The notes under the pieces were generated by a model. The model was not told the DNA's origin. It saw only the letters and a list, made by a program, of their open reading frames with translations, and ran no database searches. Positions 25,099-29,467 of a stretch of 29,467 nt of DNA are shown piece by piece (within the stretch, counting starts at the first letter, position 1; each line of letters starts with the position of its first letter). Source of the DNA: DYGX01 sp035325905 (GTDB taxonomy: Bacteria; Chloroflexota; Anaerolineae; Aggregatilineales; Aggregatilineaceae); the NCBI GenBank assembly GCA_035325905.1, contig DAOKYY010000040.1, forward strand, positions 1 to 29,467, in the 5' to 3' direction. The position numbers and the translations under genes were made by a program.

Positions 25099-25127
25099 GG
25101 CTGGGGACAGCGTCTCTATCCCCAGCC
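25099..25127 (-). terminator. Intercistronic hairpin after the LacI-operon binding-protein gene
   Basis: A perfect 9-bp stem (GGCTGGGGA with TCCCCAGCC) encloses an 11-base loop, 18 bases beyond the binding-protein stop. No T-run follows on the minus strand. It resembles the hairpins after the other two binding-protein genes in position and strength. Confidence 0.65.
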
Positions 25128-25145
25128 GTGCGCAAACTTGCAGGC

Positions 25146-26408
25146 TTATTGTAGCAGAGCGTTGACCGCGGCTTCCGCCTCGGCCAGCGCGTCTTCGGGG
25201 CTGATCTGCCCGTAAAGCGCGCGCTCCAGCGCCGAGGAGAACGCGTCCGAAAGCTCGGCGTATTGCTCGACGGGCGGGCGGTTGTGCGCGTGCTGCTGCA
25301 TATCGACGAACGGCAGCAGGCGCGGCTCGGTCTCCTCGATCCAGGCGCGATAACCTTCGTCGGTGGCAACCGAGTCACGAATCGGCATGAAGCCGGTTTC
25401 CTGGTCCCATTCAAGCTGGACCTCCGTGCTGGTGAACCAGTCGATGAAGTCCCAGGCGGCCTGCTGCTTGGCTTCGTCGTCCGCCATGATGAAGATGTGC
25501 TCGCCGCCCATATTGGTCGCCGGCTGGCCGTCTTCAGGGCTGGGCATCGGCGCGGTTGTCCAAGCGAACGGCGCGGACTCGGCCCAGATGCCGACCATCC
25601 ACGAGCCGTCCATGACCATGCACGCCTGCCCCTGGCCGAACAGCCCCCAATCCGAGAGCGTGTACGCGCCGGAGTCGATCAGGTCCAGCCAGTAGTTGAG
25701 GGCTTTCAGCCCCGCTTCGGAGTTAAACGCCGCGGCGGTCAGGTCTTCGGTGAGGAACTCGCCGCCCGCCTGCCACAGGTAGACCTGGAACTGCCAGGTC
25801 AGGCCCTCGCCAGGCTGCGTGTACAACTCCATCCCGATCACGCCTTGCTCCGGGTTAGCGCATTGAACGGCAGCATCTTTCAGCTCGGTCCAGGTGGCCG
25901 GCGGCGCGGCAGGGTCGAGGCCAGCGGCTTCAAACAGGCCGGTGTTGATGAACAGTTCCAGGTTATTGGTGCTCACCGGCAGGCCGTAAAGCTGGCCGTC
26001 GTAGGTGTTCACCGCCAGTAGCGCGGGGTAGAAATCGGCCAGGTCCGTGCCCGACGCCTCAACGAAGCTGTCGAGCGGCGCCAGCGCGCCAGAGGTCGCC
26101 AGGTACGGCATCCAGACCATATCCGCGGCGGCCAGATCGGGCGTGTCGCCGCCCGTCACCGCCAGTTGAAGCTTGGGCAGCAGCTCGCCCCATCCCACGA
26201 AGACGTTTTGAATTTTCACGTCGGGATGCTCGGCGTTGTAGCGATCCACCAGCGCTTGGATCACTTCGCCGTTCTTGCCGTCCCAGTAGTTCCAAAACGT
26301 CAGTTCAATCGGGTCCTGGGCGCGGGCGACGCGCGCCAGCCCGGCGCCTTGCAGCACAAAAGCAGCGGCAAGGATCGCAGCGATCAGGCTCAAGACAGTG
26401 CGTTTCAT
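25146..26408 (-). CDS. Sugar ABC transporter solute-binding protein (family 1), LacI operon
   Basis: This 420-residue exported protein has a signal peptide in residues 1-30 (cleavage around ARA-QD) without a lipobox cysteine. Family 1 features include ELTFWNYWDGKNGEVIQALV, a GGDTPDLAAAD block in the first lobe, and the MDGSWMVGIWAES stretch typical of malto-oligosaccharide-type binding proteins. It is the first gene of the LacI-controlled operon, with a leader of roughly 130 bases and a GAGGAG ribosome site. The ligand is probably an alpha-gluco-oligosaccharide, inferred from GH13 downstream and GH15/GH66 upstream. Confidence 0.9.
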   Translation of the reverse strand: MKRTVLSLIAAILAAAFVLQGAGLARVARAQDPIELTFWNYWDGKNGEVIQALVDRYNAEHPDVKIQNVFVGWGELLPKLQLAVTGGDTPDLAAADMVWMPYLATSGALAPLDSFVEASGTDLADFYPALLAVNTYDGQLYGLPVSTNNLELFINTGLFEAAGLDPAAPPATWTELKDAAVQCANPEQGVIGMELYTQPGEGLTWQFQVYLWQAGGEFLTEDLTAAAFNSEAGLKALNYWLDLIDSGAYTLSDWGLFGQGQACMVMDGSWMVGIWAESAPFAWTTAPMPSPEDGQPATNMGGEHIFIMADDEAKQQAAWDFIDWFTSTEVQLEWDQETGFMPIRDSVATDEGYRAWIEETEPRLLPFVDMQQHAHNRPPVEQYAELSDAFSSALERALYGQISPEDALAEAEAAVNALLQ

Positions 26409-26521
26409 GGCGTTCGCATTCTCCTCAAGACTTTAAGCGGGCCGTCCATCCAACCAGCGCAAGAGAGAAACGGTCAGGAATGGCAAGCAGACTCCTTTCG
26501 CGCGTAGCCAGAGCGGGGGAT

Positions 26522-26546
26522 TAAACCGGTTTACTAAACCGATTTA
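26522..26546. promoter_or_regulatory. Two tandem LacI-type operators
   Basis: A perfect 12-bp palindrome TAAACCGGTTTA (26522-26533) is followed, one base later, by TAAACCGATTTA (26535-26546), with one arm mismatch. Both have the central CG step expected for a LacI-family hinge helix, and their centres are 13 bp apart. They cover the -10 and start region of the promoter for the binding-protein gene. Confidence 0.78.
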
Positions 26547-26571
26547 ACCACGAATTGGAGCCGCTTGTCAA
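26542..26571 (-). promoter_or_regulatory. Sigma70 promoter of the binding-protein/MalF/MalG/GH13/LacI operon
   Basis: On the minus strand a consensus TTGACA (26566-26571), an 18-bp spacer and TTAAAT (26542-26547) are present. The -10 lies inside the second operator, so bound repressor and polymerase would exclude each other. Confidence 0.6.
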
Positions 26572-26786
26572 GTTATGCTGGCGGTAGTCTTTTTTGCTTT
26601 TCGATCTGCCAGTGTTTTGAAAGCGCGGTTGCTGCTCAGCAGATCGCTCGCCTCTGCCCCGAGCGAAAGTATTTTGGCGGCGTGCGTAACCGAGCGTGGA
26701 GAACGGCTCTAGGTCTGCTTCATCCCCCCTGCTCTCCTGCGCCGGCCTTTACCCTGCGCCAATATGAAGTAAAACGATCCTGCGCG
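26572..26786. other. Gene-free stretch between GH15 and the LacI-operon promoter
   Basis: This stretch and the leader to 26409 make a 378-bp gap. I see no convincing terminator for the GH15 gene and no small gene here. A T-rich patch near 26587-26602 is the only compositional feature. Confidence 0.35.
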
Positions 26787-27917
26787 TCAGCGGTCCAGGG
26801 CGTGGCGGGCGATCAGGTATTTCGCGTGCGACCACAGCAGCGGGCGCGCGATCGGGCCGCGCTGCGCCACCCACGGCGCGTAATGCTCCGCGGCCAGCAC
26901 CGGCGGGGCGACCTGCTCCGGCAAATCCCCGGCGTCGTCGGCCTGGCGCTCGGCCCAGGCGACCAGCGCCGCCGCCCGGCCAGCCAGGCCGCGCTCGGCG
27001 TAGTGCCACGCCAGCCACAGCGCCAGCAGGACCCACGCGCCGCCGCCGTAGTAGACATCGTTCAGGTAGCGGTGCACGCCGCTGCCTGGCGCGCGCAGCT
27101 CGCGCTCGATGCGCGCGATGGTGCGCTCCATGATCGGGTCGTCCGGCTCCAGCAGGCGGAAGGGCGTCGCGGCGGCGATCAGGTTCGCGTCGACCGCGTC
27201 GCTCCCGGCCCATTTCGCCAGCTCGCCGCCGGGGGTCAAGCTATGGTCCAGCACGAAAGCGCGGATTGCCTCGGTCGTGGCCGAAAAGTCCAGCGCCGGG
27301 ACCAGCCGCTCGGCGGCGCGCAGCCCGCCGTGGATCGCGGCCAGCGTGCTGGTATGCACCTGGTCGGGAAACTCCTCCCAGCAGTCGTAACAGGGCTGGC
27401 GCCACAGCGCGGCCAGATAGCGCGCGGTCAGGCGGACGGCGCGCGCCCACTCAACCGGGAGCGGGCGCAGGCGGAAGCGGTCCGCGAACTCGGCCAGCGA
27501 CCAGAGCCACGCGCCCGGCCCGTCCAGCTGGAACTCCGGCCAGCCGTCCGGCCCGACCTCGCCCTGAGCGTCGTAGCGCGCGTTGAGCGTGTCGCGCGGG
27601 TCAACCGGCCGCCCGGCCTCGGCCTGAGCGATGGCGCGCTCCAGCCGCTCGGCCCGCTGGTTGACGATCCGCGCGCACCAGTCGTGGAAGCTCTGGGCGC
27701 TTTCCCACTGGGCCGCCGCGCTACCGTTGTAGGCGACCGGCGCGGTCTGGCCGTCGATCATCAGCGCGTAGGCGATGAACGCGCCATCCCGGAACCAGGA
27801 AAACTGGTAGTCGGGCATCCGCGGCCCGGCCAGGTACGCGCCGCCCGGCTGCTGGTGATCGAGGATCACCCGGCGGCTGCGCGCCGCGAGCGTTTCGGAA
27901 AGCGTCAGTTGCGTCAT
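26787..27917 (-). CDS. Glycoside hydrolase family 15 (glucoamylase/glucodextranase-like)
   Basis: This 376-residue inverting glucosidase consists only of the (alpha/alpha)6 barrel. The GH15 opening is seen as MPDYQFSWFRDGAFIAYAL. The general acid is Glu181 in YDCWEEF and the general base Glu334 in AGDLPEQ, both standard GH15 positions. The N-terminal beta-sandwich of bacterial glucoamylases and glucodextranases is absent, as is a signal peptide, so it probably acts in the cytosol. The ATG overlaps the stop of the GH66 gene (ATGA), hence tight coupling. With GH66 next to it, release of glucose from isomalto-oligosaccharides is likely; maltose-type substrates remain possible. Confidence 0.85.
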   Translation of the reverse strand: MTQLTLSETLAARSRRVILDHQQPGGAYLAGPRMPDYQFSWFRDGAFIAYALMIDGQTAPVAYNGSAAAQWESAQSFHDWCARIVNQRAERLERAIAQAEAGRPVDPRDTLNARYDAQGEVGPDGWPEFQLDGPGAWLWSLAEFADRFRLRPLPVEWARAVRLTARYLAALWRQPCYDCWEEFPDQVHTSTLAAIHGGLRAAERLVPALDFSATTEAIRAFVLDHSLTPGGELAKWAGSDAVDANLIAAATPFRLLEPDDPIMERTIARIERELRAPGSGVHRYLNDVYYGGGAWVLLALWLAWHYAERGLAGRAAALVAWAERQADDAGDLPEQVAPPVLAAEHYAPWVAQRGPIARPLLWSHAKYLIARHALDR

Positions 27918-29467
27918 GTCCCGCTCTCGTATTCCACCACGATCATCGTCCACGCGTCCAGGCTCGGCATGGTGAAACGGATGAACGCGCCGCTCGCGTC
28001 GTCGCCCGCTTCAAACGCGACCGTTTGCGGCGCGATGTCCGCCGCGTCGGGAGAGGCCAGCCACACGCGCTCGACCGGGCGCTCGACGCGCAGGGTCACG
28101 GCCAGGTCGCGCTGCGGCTGCGGCCCGGCGAACAGCGTTTCGAGCCATTTGCCATGCGCCAGCCCCATGAAGTTCACGAGACTGAACGTCTCGCGCCCTT
28201 CGCTCTGGCGCACGATGACGGCGACGCGGTTTTTCGAGAGCGTGCCATCGGTCTTCACGCTGTCGATCGCCAGCGCCCCGGCGCGGGCTTCGGTCGCGTC
28301 CCATGTGCCGGCGCTCAGCACTTCCTCGTAGCGCACCACGAAGTCGTAGAGGCGCTGCATGGCGGCCTGCATCTCCGCGTTCATCTGGCCGAACTTCGGA
28401 AAGTACGGGTCGGCCAGCATCCCGCCCGGCTCGCCCAGTTCCAGGTGATAGGCGCCGCTGCCGAAGATGACCGCGTTCGCCAGCCGGACGTTGGGCGCGT
28501 TGTTCGGGTGGATGTAGGCGGCGATGATGACCGGCTTGCCGCCGCCGAGCGCCTGCGCCTGGGCGATGATCTGGTGCAGGTCCATGAAGTCGCGATAAGG
28601 CGGCCAGACCTCGATATAGACCGCGTCCTGATCGGACGGCGCGACCGTCTCGACCGGCCAGTTGCCGACCGCGTTGAAGATCATCGCGCCGCCGTCGCGC
28701 TTCTCTTTGACCAGCGCGGCGGCCTGGTCGATGAACGCCGGGAAGACCTCGGCCAGATCGACCGGCTCGCCCGCCCGGTTGCGGCCGGTCTTCGGCGCGC
28801 CGTACTGGTCGAGATGGATGCCGTCGAAAGCGGTCCGGTCCAGCACCTGCGCGAACTGGTCCAGCAGGTGATCGGCCCAGGGCGATCCGGGGGTGGGGTC
28901 CATAATCTTCAGCAGGCCATCGGCGAAGTCGAACACGACGTCGTCCGCCTGGAACAGCCCCCAGTCCGGGTGCGCCTCATAGAAAGCCGGGGACGCGCCG
29001 TAGATCGCGGTGTAGGGCATGGCGGCGATGTTGCGCGCGTGAGCGGCGTCGATCAGGCGCGTGACCGTGTCGAGCGACAGGCGCCGCCCCAGCAGGTCGG
29101 TGTACGGGTCATCGGGCGGCAGAAGCTGCTCGTGGCGGTACTGCCAGTCGTAGAATTGCAGGCCGGTGAGGTGGTAGCGCGCGGCCCAGACCATCGTCGC
29201 GTCGATGTCGTCCCGCCCCGGCGCGAACTCGCTCAGAAAGCCGTAGCGCGGCGCTTGCAGCCAGCTTGCGAGCACGTCGAAAGCGGCGCTGGCGGTGGCG
29301 ATCTCGGCGCCGCTGGCATCGAGCGCGCGCAGCGCCAGCCCATAGCCGCGCGGAGCCTCGGCGGGCGGCTGCCACGTCAGGACGGCGCGCCCGTCTTCGA
29401 GCGGCGCTTCGAGCCGGGCGACCTCGTCGAGCAGGTGCGTCACGGTCGCCTCGACGCGCGCGCCCTG
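27914..29467 (-). CDS. Glycoside hydrolase family 66 (dextranase-like), 5' end beyond the window
   Basis: At least 517 residues are visible, and the frame is open to the right edge; the GTG near 29443 is probably an internal valine. An immunoglobulin-like N-terminal segment leads into the barrel at RYGFLSEFAPGRDDID. GH66 blocks are clear: GLQFYDWQYRHEQLLPP, the nucleophile Asp at 28808-28810 in GIHLDQYG, and the acid/base Glu at 28610-28612 in YIEVWPP, 66 residues apart as in known dextranases. The region after the Glu is too short for the CBM35 insert of cyclo-isomaltooligosaccharide transferases plus a C-terminal domain. The enzyme therefore looks like a dextranase, cutting alpha-1,6-glucan. 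Whether it is secreted cannot be seen here. Confidence 0.85.
   Translation of the reverse strand, partial: QGARVEATVTHLLDEVARLEAPLEDGRAVLTWQPPAEAPRGYGLALRALDASGAEIATASAAFDVLASWLQAPRYGFLSEFAPGRDDIDATMVWAARYHLTGLQFYDWQYRHEQLLPPDDPYTDLLGRRLSLDTVTRLIDAAHARNIAAMPYTAIYGASPAFYEAHPDWGLFQADDVVFDFADGLLKIMDPTPGSPWADHLLDQFAQVLDRTAFDGIHLDQYGAPKTGRNRAGEPVDLAEVFPAFIDQAAALVKEKRDGGAMIFNAVGNWPVETVAPSDQDAVYIEVWPPYRDFMDLHQIIAQAQALGGGKPVIIAAYIHPNNAPNVRLANAVIFGSGAYHLELGEPGGMLADPYFPKFGQMNAEMQAAMQRLYDFVVRYEEVLSAGTWDATEARAGALAIDSVKTDGTLSKNRVAVIVRQSEGRETFSLVNFMGLAHGKWLETLFAGPQPQRDLAVTLRVERPVERVWLASPDAADIAPQTVAFEAGDDASGAFIRFTMPSLDAWTMIVVEYESGT

Noticed and set aside
26565..28331. Plus-strand frame of 588 codons opposite GH15 and GH66
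   Set aside because: Antisense shadow with Arg-rich composition and no ribosome site; the minus strand carries the GH15 and GH66 active-site motifs.

Overview
The window reads as GC-rich chromosomal DNA from a free-living, carbohydrate-scavenging bacterium, most likely a member of the Chloroflexota (Anaerolineae-like). That placement is an inference from gene style, operon make-up and heptameric intergenic repeats; no rRNA or marker gene is present. Nearly the whole window is coding. I see 24 genes, one transposase remnant, several hairpins and three well-formed promoter/operator regions. I see no tRNA, rRNA or CRISPR array.

Block 1 (234-7281, minus strand) is a probable sialic-acid or N-acylamino-sugar module. 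It holds an IclR regulator, a family-5 (Dpp/Opp-type) solute-binding protein, two Dpp-type permeases, a NanA/DapA-family lyase and an N-acylglucosamine 2-epimerase. An IS481-type transposase tail and 7-bp tandem repeats interrupt it. A promoter flanked by two near-identical IclR-type sites lies upstream of the regulator. Block 2 (7597-11523, plus strand) has cyanase with an HPP-family membrane protein, then a soluble PAS histidine kinase with an altered phospho-acceptor motif, its NarL-type response regulator, and an unrecognised protein. Block 3 (11908-13848, plus strand) is a single exported alkaline-phosphatase-superfamily phosphodiesterase.

Block 4 (13911 to the right edge, minus strand) is an alpha-glucan utilisation island made of three units. 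Unit one is ROK regulator, MalF-like, MalG-like, solute-binding protein, GH31. Unit two is solute-binding protein, MalF-like, MalG-like, GH13, LacI regulator. Unit three is GH66 (cut by the window edge) followed by GH15. The GH66 dextranase family together with GH15 and GH31 points to alpha-1,6-glucans such as dextran and isomalto-oligosaccharides, with GH13 covering alpha-1,4 linkages. The ROK and LacI units each have a clear promoter overlapped by a palindrome fitting its own regulator, which suggests two separately induced, self-regulated importers.

Three features recur across the window. None of the three ABC importers has an ATPase gene here. All three binding proteins have signal peptides without a lipobox cysteine. 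A stable hairpin lies just downstream of each of the three binding-protein genes, as expected for a 3' mRNA stabiliser that raises binding protein over its neighbours.
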